A DNA stretch of 64,000 bases from Candidatus Sulfotelmatobacter sp. Lineage in GTDB: Bacteria; Acidobacteriota; Terriglobia; Terriglobales; Acidobacteriaceae. Shown one piece after another: positions 27,234-36,157 of the stretch. Position numbers and translations under genes: made by a program. The notes beneath the pieces were generated by a model. It was not told the DNA's origin. It was given only the letters and a program-made list of their open reading frames with translations, and made no database searches. The stretch lies in NCBI GenBank assembly GCA_025462865.1, contig JAOAPI010000177.1, forward strand, positions 1 to 64,000, read 5' to 3'. Within the stretch, counting starts at the first letter, position 1, and the number at the start of each line of letters is the position of its first letter.

Positions 27234-29624
27234 ATGACTACGACCTTTAATAGCGACCAAGCAGATACCCTTCGTCAATGGGGTTCTGGATTTCGTTACC
27301 AGCTGAAAGAAATCGGCAGATTATTCCCGGTACTCTTGTTAGCGGCCAGCGTCAGTCAGCAGGGAGCGCATGCCACAACGCAACCCAACGGCACTTTGCG
27401 GCCGTTCACGGTAGCCGATTCAATTGAAATGACCCATTTCATCACCCCGCCGGAAGAGCTAAAGGGGGTTCCTCCTGATTTTTCCCCAGACCGAAAAAGC
27501 TTCCTCATTGTCACGGAAAAAGGAAATCTAAAGAGCAATACGCGGGACTACACGCTACGCAAGTACGACGTCGATAACTTGAAACCAGGTGTCATCGTCG
27601 CGATCTTTAGATCGTCTTCTAATCGCGCCGGCATCGTGAAACCGGTTTGGCTGGATAACAAATCCATTTCGTTCATTGGTGAGAATCCAGGTGAAGCTCC
27701 CCAAGTGTATATGGTTCATTGCCGGTCACGAAAACTGAAAAAGCTGACTTCGGATCCGATGGGCGTGGAAAGATATGCCATCTCACGAGATCGCAAAACA
27801 ATTGTGTTCTTAGCACACGCCCCTGGGAACAAAGCTGAAATCAAATGGCGCGAGGAGCACGGTTTTGCGGTAGAGAACGAATCACTTGCTGACCTCACAT
27901 CCGGCAATTGGAAAATCCCCCACAATGTGTGCAATTTCTACGTGAAGACCACATTCTCAGCGAGGGTTGAGCGAGTTGAATCGGAGACATTTTTCTGTGG
28001 GTACGGCCGTCCACCCGACATCTGGCTGTCTCCTGACGGACGATATGCGGTGACCGAGAAGTTTACGAGTTCCGCGCCGTCAAGATGGGGAGAATATGAG
28101 GAAGGCGCGCTTCAACAGCTAGTCCGTGAGCAGCAAGGAGGTGTGTACAAGACTCCTAACAGTGACCTTGTGCAAGCTGTGCTGGTCAACACGACATCGG
28201 CCACTCTCACACCTCTGCTGGACGCACCGATATCCACAAAGACCTCTCTAACAGCTGCCTGGTCGGCAGATAGCCAGTCGGTCGTGGTCGGCAATATCTA
28301 CTTACCTCTCGACACAAACGACCGCGCGGAGCTCACACGACGTAAATCGTCCACCGTAGTTGCGGAGGTGGACATACCTAGCCTTTCATACCGCAGGATC
28401 GTTGATCTGCCAAAGGACGAGAGATGGGAAGTGCGAAGAAGTAGTTCACCTAAAGGTTTTCTGGTTGATGCCTGGAAAATTGACGACGGAGAGATCTTCA
28501 AGAAGCTACCTGCGAGAGAGTTCCGTTGGCACCGAGGCGAATGGGCTCAGAACCCTGAATATGCCGAATATCATGACAGCGTAAAGATTGTTGTCAGTCA
28601 GTCCCTCAACCACTGGCCGAAGCTAGTGAGAGTGGACCCGGAACAAAAGAGCGAGAGTGTAATACTTGATTCCAATCCACAATTCAAAGATGTTCAGTTC
28701 GGGCGAGTGGAAGCGATCGACTGGATAGGAACGCGCGGCGAGGCACTTATGGGAGGGCTGATTTATCCCACCGACTATCATGCCGGCGCCCGCTATCCTC
28801 TTGTGATTCAGACACACGGGTTCAGTCCCGACACATTTATAACTGACGGCGCCTTTACTACAGCTTTTGCGGCTCAGGAACTCGCCAACAAGAATGTAGC
28901 TGTCCTACAGATTGGTGAGAGCTCGCTTTATGAGCACGCCCAAGGAACAACGGATTTTGGACCGGTTCAAATGTCACAAATCGAAAGTGCCGTGGATTAT
29001 CTGGACGCACTAGGCATCATCGACCGCGAGCGCGTAGGATTAGTCGGTTTCAGTATCACTGGCTTTCAAGTGATCTATACCTTGGCAAATTCGAAGTACC
29101 ACTTCAAGGCAGCTACATCTGCGGAGGGCAGAGATTGGGGATATTTTCCCTATATTGCTCGGGGAAACAGCCAAGAATGGGTGGCAGAAGAAGAAGCACC
29201 TTACGGCGGAGCGCCTTGGAAAGATAACTGGAGGTCCTGGATGGAGAACTCGATCAGCTTTAACTTTGACAAGATCCACACGCCATTGCGTTTGGAATCG
29301 GACGACAATAGCTCTGCAATGGAGGTACTCAACGAATGGGAAAAGTTTGTAGCGCTGAAAATCATGCTTAATCCCGTAGACTTAATTTTTGAGACAAACG
29401 GCACACATCCGGTTGTGAAGCCGTGGGATCGGCTGACGTCGCAGCAGGGAAATGTAGACTGGATGACCTTCTGGTTGAAAGGCGAGGAAGACCCCGATCC
29501 CACAAGACAAGAACAGTATCTACGCTGGCGGGAAATGCGAAAGTTCCAGGACTCGGGGGGGCATCAAACTGCTGGAAGTGGAGGTCACGAAAAGGGGGAT
29601 CCAATTGCGGCTCCCCCTTTGTAA
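27234..29624 (+). CDS. S9 prolyl-oligopeptidase family protein, probable lasso peptide isopeptidase 2
   Basis: A 796-residue close paralogue of the preceding gene, alignable along its whole length and mostly identical. Candidate catalytic residues are Ser607 (GFSITG), Asp690 and His725. Export signal is LFPVLLLAASVSQQGAHA. It differs mainly in the N-terminal ~45 residues and in a Gly/His-rich C-terminal extension after REMRKFQDS. AGGAAG precedes ATG 27234. It is the last gene of the sigma/anti-sigma/receptor/peptidase operon and converges on the lasso precursors at 29627-30271. The duplication may allow linearisation of different cores. Confidence 0.75.
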   Translation: MTTTFNSDQADTLRQWGSGFRYQLKEIGRLFPVLLLAASVSQQGAHATTQPNGTLRPFTVADSIEMTHFITPPEELKGVPPDFSPDRKSFLIVTEKGNLKSNTRDYTLRKYDVDNLKPGVIVAIFRSSSNRAGIVKPVWLDNKSISFIGENPGEAPQVYMVHCRSRKLKKLTSDPMGVERYAISRDRKTIVFLAHAPGNKAEIKWREEHGFAVENESLADLTSGNWKIPHNVCNFYVKTTFSARVERVESETFFCGYGRPPDIWLSPDGRYAVTEKFTSSAPSRWGEYEEGALQQLVREQQGGVYKTPNSDLVQAVLVNTTSATLTPLLDAPISTKTSLTAAWSADSQSVVVGNIYLPLDTNDRAELTRRKSSTVVAEVDIPSLSYRRIVDLPKDERWEVRRSSSPKGFLVDAWKIDDGEIFKKLPAREFRWHRGEWAQNPEYAEYHDSVKIVVSQSLNHWPKLVRVDPEQKSESVILDSNPQFKDVQFGRVEAIDWIGTRGEALMGGLIYPTDYHAGARYPLVIQTHGFSPDTFITDGAFTTAFAAQELANKNVAVLQIGESSLYEHAQGTTDFGPVQMSQIESAVDYLDALGIIDRERVGLVGFSITGFQVIYTLANSKYHFKAATSAEGRDWGYFPYIARGNSQEWVAEEEAPYGGAPWKDNWRSWMENSISFNFDKIHTPLRLESDDNSSAMEVLNEWEKFVALKIMLNPVDLIFETNGTHPVVKPWDRLTSQQGNVDWMTFWLKGEEDPDPTRQEQYLRWREMRKFQDSGGHQTAGSGGHEKGDPIAAPPL
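29591..29620. terminator. Convergent terminator-like hairpin
   Basis: AAAGGGGGA at 29591-29599 pairs perfectly with TCCCCCTTT at 29612-29620, with a 12-base loop. It overlaps the last codons of the peptidase gene and lies seven bases beyond the stop of the first precursor gene. It could terminate transcription from both sides. It lacks a long T-run, so the strength is uncertain. Confidence 0.55.
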
Positions 29625-29626
29625 CT

Positions 29627-29755
29627 CTATTCGTCTGCTTCGTATGCCGGATCTGTCTTCCCGCCCACATCTAACACGTCTTCAATTTTCGCCATGGTGG
29701 ACTGGATTTGAGAAATGGCTGAGTAGCCTTGAAGCTCCGGTTTCATGTACGTCAT
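29627..29755 (-). CDS. Lasso peptide precursor 1 (cluster 1)
   Basis: A 42-residue peptide. It begins MTYMKPELQGYSAISQIQS, continues TMAKIEDVLDVGG and ends KTDPAYEADE. The leader has YMKPEL, the YxxPxL motif recognised by PqqD-like B1 proteins in lasso biosynthesis. A perfect AAAGGAGGTGA ribosome site precedes ATG 29755. The core start is uncertain: cutting after Gln18 gives Ser1 with Glu7 or Asp8 as ring-closing residue. Unlike its sisters there is no Gly at that place. The last nine residues are almost the same as in precursors 2 and 3. It is the promoter-distal gene of the operon. Confidence 0.75.
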   Translation of the reverse strand: MTYMKPELQGYSAISQIQSTMAKIEDVLDVGGKTDPAYEADE

Positions 29756-29878
29756 ATTTCTCACCTCCTTTCAAAGGCACGAGGTTAAAAGAATGGCAGG
29801 TCCATAACGGCGGACCATCATGGACCTCGCCAATGTTTGCTCCAAGGAGAAGTCGGCTCTCCACCTCTCCCCACGGTG

Positions 29879-30010
29879 TTACTCGTCGGCTTGATAGGCC
29901 GGGTCCGTCTTGATTCGTGGTTCAGTTACGTCGTTGTTCTTATCTGGGCTTCCGTCCTGAATAGCTGCGAGGGCTGAATACCCCAGAAGCTGTGGCTTCA
30001 TGTACGTCAT
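29879..30010 (-). CDS. Lasso peptide precursor 2 (cluster 1)
   Basis: A 43-residue peptide with leader MTYMKPQLLGYSALAAIQD and predicted core starting GSPDKNNDVTEPRIK, ending TDPAYQADE. The leader YMKPQL fits YxxPxL. A core of Gly1 with Asp8 gives the common eight-residue macrolactam ring; cutting one residue earlier would give Asp1-Asp9, which is less likely. A good AGGAGGTGAG ribosome site precedes ATG 30010. 126 bases separate its start from the stop of precursor 3, and it sits between precursors 1 and 3. Confidence 0.78.
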   Translation of the reverse strand: MTYMKPQLLGYSALAAIQDGSPDKNNDVTEPRIKTDPAYQADE

Positions 30011-30136
30011 CTTGCTCACCTCCTTTCTATCGTTTGATTAAAATGCAGGTGGCGTAGACAGTATGCAGTCGCCTATTGCCCTGCAGTAGTAGGTGGACCT
30101 TGATTTGAAAGAGAACATCCACGACTTCATCGAGTG

Positions 30137-30271
30137 CTACTCGTCGGCTTGGTAGGCAGGGTCAGTTCTCGAATGTCCTCCCTCGAGAATGTCGAGGTTT
30201 TTGTTTGGGCTTCCGTCCTGAATGGCAGCGAACGCCGAGTAGCCCAGAAGCTCTGGCTTCATGTACGTCAT
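30137..30271 (-). CDS. Lasso peptide precursor 3 (cluster 1)
   Basis: A 44-residue peptide with leader MTYMKPELLGYSAFAAIQD and predicted core GSPNKNLDILEGGHSR followed by TDPAYQADE. YMKPEL is the leader recognition motif. Gly1 and Asp8 fit an eight-residue ring, as in precursor 2, with a long 17-residue loop and tail. AAAGGAGGTGA precedes ATG 30271. It starts 47 bases after the lasso cyclase stop, so it is the first precursor to be transcribed. Residues between ring and tail vary among the three, while the tail is constant. Confidence 0.8.
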   Translation of the reverse strand: MTYMKPELLGYSAFAAIQDGSPNKNLDILEGGHSRTDPAYQADE

Positions 30272-30318
30272 CTTTTTCACCTCCTTTCGTTGAACAATGC
30301 AGAAAACAGAAAATGGAA

Positions 30319-32235
30319 CTATGCGTTAAGCGCCATGGCAGCTTTCACTTTGCTCGCGACTTCAATTCCAGAATTCACCAACACTCCACGTTGAACCACG
30401 TGTCGGAGCCATGCTTCGAGAGTCACAGTACGCATTACCCGGATCAAGGGCACTTTGTCGCTGTTTCTGAACGCGAGCAATGCCTCGCGAAAAAGTTGTT
30501 GGTCGACAATTCCAAATCGCGAAGTGGCCATGGATTTGGTCAGTGCGGAGAGGCTGTCCCATTCCGTCGAAATTGCTACCCGCGGGCCACGACTGGCAAA
30601 GGACTTTCTTCGTCTTTCTAGAATTTCAGCCGGAACGATGTCGGCCATTGCCCGCCTCATTAACGACCGTCGGTAACCTGGACGCAACAATTGCTCACGG
30701 GGTATCGCAAACGCGAATTCCAGAACGTCCCGATCGAGAAATGGATATCTCTTCTCGAAGGCCGGCTGTGTGGGAAGATACTTGGTCGCTAGCTGTCTGC
30801 GAATGGTATCGAGTGCGCCCATGTTGGCTTGGAAGCTTGGTAAAGGTCCAAGAAAACTTAATCTTCGCCGAAATCCACCAAGTATGTGTGTATGCCGTGC
30901 GACGAAGCGATCGGTTAACCACGGCGCCGGGTGGCGAGATTTGGATTGAGGAACCAGAGAGCCTGGCAAGAAATCGGATAGAGCTTCCGCCAAGATATGA
31001 AACCATGGTCGCCGTTTGGCAAGCGCCCATAGTTTCAGGTTGGTCGCTAACTCACGAAATTTTCCTTGTACGAACAGATTCTGTAATTCGGGCATGGGCG
31101 TGGGCACGCCGCCCATGACCTCGTCGCCTCCTACGCCTGATAGGACTACCCGAATTCCGTTTGATTCGAGGAAACTTGCCTGTTGCCGGAAAGGTTCCTT
31201 CGGCTGCCCACTCGTTTGGCTGGGCAGGGCCGCAAACGATTCGGTTTCGTCAAAATTAAAGATCGATATACCGCTGAAGTTGATATGGAGGCCGGTACGT
31301 CCCCTCTGCTCCTCTACTTTGGAAAAAAATGGCAGCTCATTGGCATTCGGTTCGTCATCGTCGTAAAACGACAACGTTAAGATTTCAGATATGTCGGGAC
31401 AAGTTGAGGCGATAGAATCTGCCATACACGTCACAGAAGGAGAGTCCATTCCCCCGCTGAGTTCAGCGCAAATGGGACGATCGGATCTAAGTCGCCGGTG
31501 AACTGCTTCTTTAAAGACACTTCGGAAGTGCTCCTCATAGTCTCGATCGGACCCATACACAATCCTTTTGCCGGAATTGAAATCCCAATATCTTGCGATG
31601 GTTTCTCGATCGGGCCGAATGGAGACAAATGATGATGGGGGTACGGCGCGAATTCCTACGTAAGGGGTTTCGTCCGCTGCGGGATACGATCCCAGCCAAC
31701 CGGCAACATAAGCATGGTTCAACTCAAACTGCTTTCCGGAGAGAGTAACTAACGGATCGAGTACAGAACTCCACGTTACACGCTCTAGGTCATTTGAATA
31801 ATAAAGCGGACGAACGCCCAAGATGTCTTTGGCCAGGACGAGCAGCCGATCGCGCGCATTCCATATGGTGAGGGCCCAATCACCCAGGAGTTGGGCGAAG
31901 CAACCTGTGTCCCATCGATCAAAGCTGGCGGCAACGATCTCTACATCAGTTGGCTCAGTGCTCAGCACGCCCCTGAGGATGCGAATGAGGTCTTTCCGAT
32001 TATCTAATCGTCCATCCCACACCAACACCGTTCCAGAGCGCAAAATGTAAGGCTGTTTCTCGCGCCTCGACTCCGCAGTCGAATGTAAGGCATGGTGGAC
32101 AAGGGTCAAACCTTTGGTTGTGTATTCGCTCACTCCATCGGGAGCATAAGGACAAAGGATGGAGTTTGCCGCCTCGACCTCATGCGGAGCGACGCGCCGA
32201 CCGTCGAAATTCCAAATTCCAAATTGGATACTCAT
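30319..32235 (-). CDS. Lasso macrolactam synthetase (protein C, asparagine-synthetase-like), cluster 1
   Basis: A 638-residue asparagine-synthetase-B homologue. The N-terminal ~200 residues are a glutamine-amidotransferase fold that begins MSIQFGIWNFDG, lacking the Cys2 needed for glutamine hydrolysis. Residues ~225-600 are the ATP-pyrophosphatase domain with PP-loop SGGMDS (about 260-265) and SGVGGDEVMGG. In lasso pathways protein C adenylates the Asp/Glu side chain and closes the ring with the core N-terminus. ATG 32235 follows AGGGA; an in-frame GTG at 32319 is an alternative. It is followed by the three precursors, which identifies the substrates. Confidence 0.9.
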   Translation of the reverse strand: MSIQFGIWNFDGRRVAPHEVEAANSILCPYAPDGVSEYTTKGLTLVHHALHSTAESRREKQPYILRSGTVLVWDGRLDNRKDLIRILRGVLSTEPTDVEIVAASFDRWDTGCFAQLLGDWALTIWNARDRLLVLAKDILGVRPLYYSNDLERVTWSSVLDPLVTLSGKQFELNHAYVAGWLGSYPAADETPYVGIRAVPPSSFVSIRPDRETIARYWDFNSGKRIVYGSDRDYEEHFRSVFKEAVHRRLRSDRPICAELSGGMDSPSVTCMADSIASTCPDISEILTLSFYDDDEPNANELPFFSKVEEQRGRTGLHINFSGISIFNFDETESFAALPSQTSGQPKEPFRQQASFLESNGIRVVLSGVGGDEVMGGVPTPMPELQNLFVQGKFRELATNLKLWALAKRRPWFHILAEALSDFLPGSLVPQSKSRHPAPWLTDRFVARHTHILGGFRRRLSFLGPLPSFQANMGALDTIRRQLATKYLPTQPAFEKRYPFLDRDVLEFAFAIPREQLLRPGYRRSLMRRAMADIVPAEILERRRKSFASRGPRVAISTEWDSLSALTKSMATSRFGIVDQQLFREALLAFRNSDKVPLIRVMRTVTLEAWLRHVVQRGVLVNSGIEVASKVKAAMALNA

Positions 32236-32346
32236 TGGAAGTCCCTTTTGAAAGCTATCGTTGCCGTTATTTGTGTTCACGAGTAGCGGCCCCATTGCGA
32301 GATCAACGTTGTCGCTCACGTTCCTTCAACTGCGATTTGCTTCAAC

Positions 32347-32721
32347 CTAACAACGATCCACCACGGCGTACATTTCTTGCATGTAAGGTTTGTCATTGAC
32401 CACCCTGCCGTCGACCTCGGCCCACGCGTGGGATTTGAAAGGTGACTGTTGAGTTCCGATGATCATTTCACCGCTGACTCCATACTTCCTCAATAAGCAG
32501 ACTGTCGCTGCGGATCTTTGAAGACATAGGACCTCTTTCCAATACCAAATGCAGGCAATGTCTATGGCATGGCACACACGTTCAACAGCATGGGGGGCGA
32601 CCGGTACCGTTGCTGTCGGACAATTCCGCACCTTCTGATAAAGAGCGTGGAAATTGCCGTTGGCGATATAGAGGTCAATCAAGATCAACTTCGCGTAGGC
32701 TTGTAAAGTGAGAAATCGCAT
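32347..32721 (-). CDS. Lasso leader peptidase (protein B2, transglutaminase-like), cluster 1
   Basis: A 124-residue transglutaminase-superfamily protease. The catalytic triad is visible: Cys66 in CLQRSAATVCLLR, His98 in SHAWAEV and Asp110 in VVND. Stand-alone B2 proteins cut the leader from the precursor after delivery by B1. Its size is usual for a separate B2. The start is ten bases after the stop of the fusion gene. It is intact and shares motifs with the fused B1-B2 of cluster 2 at 46949-47677. Confidence 0.88.
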   Translation of the reverse strand: MRFLTLQAYAKLILIDLYIANGNFHALYQKVRNCPTATVPVAPHAVERVCHAIDIACIWYWKEVLCLQRSAATVCLLRKYGVSGEMIIGTQQSPFKSHAWAEVDGRVVNDKPYMQEMYAVVDRC

Positions 32722-32731
32722 AAAGACCCCT

Positions 32732-35700
32732 TCAAACGGTTAGCGTCAACTGATCGCACAAGAACGCCACGCGATCAGACAGTGCCTCCACCCGAGTGCT
32801 TAACGGCAAGACCGGCGCGTGTCCGCGATATTGGCTGTAATCGAGAATGATGGGACGCGGTGATGTGTTCGTCGCTTGCAGGCGTGCAACCATTTTGCGT
32901 GCATGAAACGGATTGCAGGTCTGATCTGAATCCCCGGAGACCATCATCACTGCCGGATATTGCGTATTTCTGACGATGCAGTGATAAGGTGAATAGCTCC
33001 ATAGCACCCTAAAGTCGTCGGCATTGTCGGCAGTGCCGAATTCTTCCTTCCACTTTACGGCTCCATCGACCAGGTGGTAGCGAATCATGTCGAGAAGAGG
33101 GGAGATACAAAGGACAGCGCGAAATAGCTCTGGCGCCTGCGTCATAGCCACCCCGACCAGCAATCCTGAATTTGATCCTCCGAAAATGGCAATCTTGTCC
33201 CGCGCAGCTATCCCTGTATCTATCAACCATCCAGCCGCGCTCAGAAAATCGTCGAAGGCGATCTGGCGCTTCTGCCTCCTTGCTGCTTCGTGCCATTCAG
33301 CGCCAAATTCACTTCCTCCGCGAATGGCAGGCAAGGCGAACACACAACCGACGCTCATCAGAAAAGCCACCAGTACACTGAACTGGGGTGTCATCGGATG
33401 GCGAAACCCCCCGTAGGAGGTGAGGATCACCGGATTGTCGTTCCGATCCAACACTTCGCGCTTCCCAACAAGAAATATGGGGATTCTCGTGCCATCTTTA
33501 GACTCGTACCAAGCTTGTCGGTGATTGTAGGTTTCCTTGTCGAGCGAAATAGCTGGGCGATTCCAGGGAATTCGTTTGTTGTTGGGAATTGAATATCTAT
33601 GAATCGCAGGCGAGAGTAAAAACGACTCCGTTTCAAATAAAACTTCCTCATTCTTTTGGTCTCCCGCAATGAGGCGGACTGACTCATCGTTGTGGACAGG
33701 GATTTCTCCAATTTGCCTCCCAAACAGATCAAACACGAGCACCCTGAAGGAAGTGCCTTCGACGTAGGAGACTACGATGTAGCTCTGAAAAGCTATCCAG
33801 TGCCATATCATGTGGTCGCGAGCGGCCACAATATCGCGAAACTCGTGGTTTCCATTCGCACCTAAACAGAGCTCGACGACACGATAGTTCGGAGAGTCTT
33901 GTCTTGTGAGCAGAAAAAAACGATCGTTGACAATTTGTATGGAGGACAGGTCGTTTCCGGTCAGAACCTGCTTAGCCGGAAGACCGGAGCCCACAATGTG
34001 TACGTAGCAGTCCGTAATTCTCGTAGGGACAAATCGTTGGATCATTATCAGTAAATGAATACCACCCGAAACGAAAGTCAGGCGCACGTCTTTGATCGTG
34101 CCTGCATCGAACAGGACCCGATCATCTTTTAAAGATGTGCCCAATTCATGTTGATAGATCGCTTGAATCGATGCCTCTGACTGTCGAAGTGAATCCTGCA
34201 CGTAGTAGAAGCTCTGGGAATCAGGCGCAAAGGAAAAGGCGCGTAGATAGGCGAGTGGTAAGCCATCCGGAAGTCGCGTGCTGGAAGCTATGTCCAATAG
34301 TTCCACGCGGCTTGCCCTCTGGCCGCCCTCTTTGACCTCATAGGCAAGTATCTTTCCGTTCGGCGACACAGCAAGCGGCTTTACTGCGGTGTGATTGCTT
34401 ACGTTCAAATCTGCAGGATCAACTAATAATTGATCCTGGCCGTTCGCATCCCGCGTGTATATGGACGGTTGTTCCTGACGAGGGAGTCGCTTTCGGAAGA
34501 AGTAGCGTCCACCCTCGACCAAAAGTGTGTCATAGGTTTCTATTTCGAGGAATGCGCGGATCTGTGTCTTGATACTTGCGCGCGCGGGCAGCCCATCGAG
34601 GTACTCCCGCGCGAACGCGGACTGAGCCCTAAGCCACTGACGCGTGAGCGGAGAGTCTTGGTCTTCAAGCCAACGATACGGATCGGTGACCGGAGTTTCA
34701 TGGATTATTTCCGTTACCGGATTGATTTCCGATTCTGGCGGGTGAGGAAAGGAATCACGTAAGCTCCCTCCATTTAGTCTGGATGCTTCTTTTTTCATGA
34801 TTCGCGCTAGGCTACGTAGGTATCCTGCGATGCCGGGGCGTGCGAGCAGCGCTGGGGTGCGCCACGAATTGCTGGCTATTGCGCTAGCAAATACTGCTAC
34901 AAGTCTGGCGAACTCAAGTGCGCGATCAAGCTGTTCCGCGGAATGAGCTGACAGATAGGCAAGCCAATGCTGTTTGTACTCGTAGCGCAGGCGATGACCT
35001 AGCTCGGAATCAGTCGGGTGGCTTTTCCGAAAATGAGCAACCAAATATTCGAAGGTTAAGGTTGGATTGCCGACGTGAGCGGCGGCCCAGTCTATGAAGA
35101 CGCAATTCTGTTCACCGATCAGTATATTGCCGGGATTAAAATCGCTATGGCCAATGACATCGGGAAGGTTAAGCCTTGAAAGCTCGCTTATCGCCTCACG
35201 CAGGATAACAGCGATCTCGGACAACTCCCTCGTAGTGAGTGGCGCTGGCGGATTTGTCGTTTGCCGCTCCATCAAATCGCCCATAAATTCGAAGAAGGGA
35301 TCGACGAGGGCCTGCAAGGTCGACAGTCGTAAATCCACGCAGTTCATTCCTAAAAATTCAGTAGCTCTGCAAATCGATTTAATCTGCAGTTCTGCCAGAC
35401 GACCAGCGACCATTACCCACGTATCGAGTTCAGTACATTCCCGAAGGTTCGTCTCACCACCACTCTCCATCAACCATGCGGTCCACGATGAATTTAAAGA
35501 AACGATCGCAGGAAGATAAGTTGGAAACCATTCAGCCAGTTGTACTGTGTGAGCAAACTCTTGTGCGCTGGACTGTCCAACCGCTTTAAGCCAAAGCGAC
35601 CTAGTTGCGGTTTCGAACCTGATCAGAGCGGTATCGTCGCTTCCGCTTAATTGGCGGATCGAGACTGGCTCCAAACCAGAAACCTGCCGAACCCAGTTCT

Positions 35701-36157
35701 CGACGTCGTATTTCCACCCGAGTCGGGTAAACGGACCTACATCATTGCCCGACGGTCGCGCCATCGCGCTCGAGTGAGATGTTGAGAGAAAACTTATGTC
35801 GCCGTCGTCGGGAAGAACTGCCAAGGCATCAAGTACGGAATGCTTGGTAAGGCCAGGTATAACTCCACAATTTCTCGGCGCCTCAAGAGCAGCATAGAAG
35901 TGACCTTGTGGTGCAGAAGGGGCGCAATCGAGTTTCAAAAGCGACGTGGTGATGTCCCATCTTTCCTGTACGGTTGAGGTTATTTTCTCCACGATGCGGG
36001 TGAACTTAGGGACAGCGACTTCGGGAAGTGCAAGCTTTCCATCGGTATTCGTCAGCAACAGACGAGTGCCTGTGTCGTCGAAGATTACAAGCCGATAGCG
36101 TTCACTCTGGTCGACGTCGTACGGCACATCTCGAATTGGAGTTATGGCAGAGGCCAC
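32732..36157 (-). CDS. Nudix-like / APH-type kinase / prolyl-oligopeptidase fusion in the lasso operon
   Basis: An 1,141-residue three-part protein. Residues ~20-125 look like a Nudix fold without the Nudix box (YRLVIFDDTGTRLLLT). Residues ~140-460 are an APH/choline-kinase-type phosphotransferase with Brenner motif HSDFNPGN (337-344) and metal-binding Asp356 in VFIDW. Residues ~475-1141 are an S9A prolyl oligopeptidase: PYRWLED, propeller, YGGF, Ser995 in GGSNSG, Asp1078 in SGDSD and His1113 in RGHAP. The arginine following the Asp in classical POP is replaced by threonine. No signal peptide, so it is cytoplasmic. GTG 36157 overlaps the B1 stop by one base. Role inferred: peptide phosphorylation and/or cleavage or immunity. 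Confidence 0.85.
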   Translation of the reverse strand: MASAITPIRDVPYDVDQSERYRLVIFDDTGTRLLLTNTDGKLALPEVAVPKFTRIVEKITSTVQERWDITTSLLKLDCAPSAPQGHFYAALEAPRNCGVIPGLTKHSVLDALAVLPDDGDISFLSTSHSSAMARPSGNDVGPFTRLGWKYDVENWVRQVSGLEPVSIRQLSGSDDTALIRFETATRSLWLKAVGQSSAQEFAHTVQLAEWFPTYLPAIVSLNSSWTAWLMESGGETNLRECTELDTWVMVAGRLAELQIKSICRATEFLGMNCVDLRLSTLQALVDPFFEFMGDLMERQTTNPPAPLTTRELSEIAVILREAISELSRLNLPDVIGHSDFNPGNILIGEQNCVFIDWAAAHVGNPTLTFEYLVAHFRKSHPTDSELGHRLRYEYKQHWLAYLSAHSAEQLDRALEFARLVAVFASAIASNSWRTPALLARPGIAGYLRSLARIMKKEASRLNGGSLRDSFPHPPESEINPVTEIIHETPVTDPYRWLEDQDSPLTRQWLRAQSAFAREYLDGLPARASIKTQIRAFLEIETYDTLLVEGGRYFFRKRLPRQEQPSIYTRDANGQDQLLVDPADLNVSNHTAVKPLAVSPNGKILAYEVKEGGQRASRVELLDIASSTRLPDGLPLAYLRAFSFAPDSQSFYYVQDSLRQSEASIQAIYQHELGTSLKDDRVLFDAGTIKDVRLTFVSGGIHLLIMIQRFVPTRITDCYVHIVGSGLPAKQVLTGNDLSSIQIVNDRFFLLTRQDSPNYRVVELCLGANGNHEFRDIVAARDHMIWHWIAFQSYIVVSYVEGTSFRVLVFDLFGRQIGEIPVHNDESVRLIAGDQKNEEVLFETESFLLSPAIHRYSIPNNKRIPWNRPAISLDKETYNHRQAWYESKDGTRIPIFLVGKREVLDRNDNPVILTSYGGFRHPMTPQFSVLVAFLMSVGCVFALPAIRGGSEFGAEWHEAARRQKRQIAFDDFLSAAGWLIDTGIAARDKIAIFGGSNSGLLVGVAMTQAPELFRAVLCISPLLDMIRYHLVDGAVKWKEEFGTADNADDFRVLWSYSPYHCIVRNTQYPAVMMVSGDSDQTCNPFHARKMVARLQATNTSPRPIILDYSQYRGHAPVLPLSTRVEALSDRVAFLCDQLTLTV

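Noticed and set aside
29771-29878. A possible fourth precursor between precursors 1 and 2
   Set aside because: No frame with a YxxPxL leader, and no second ribosome site besides that of precursor 1.
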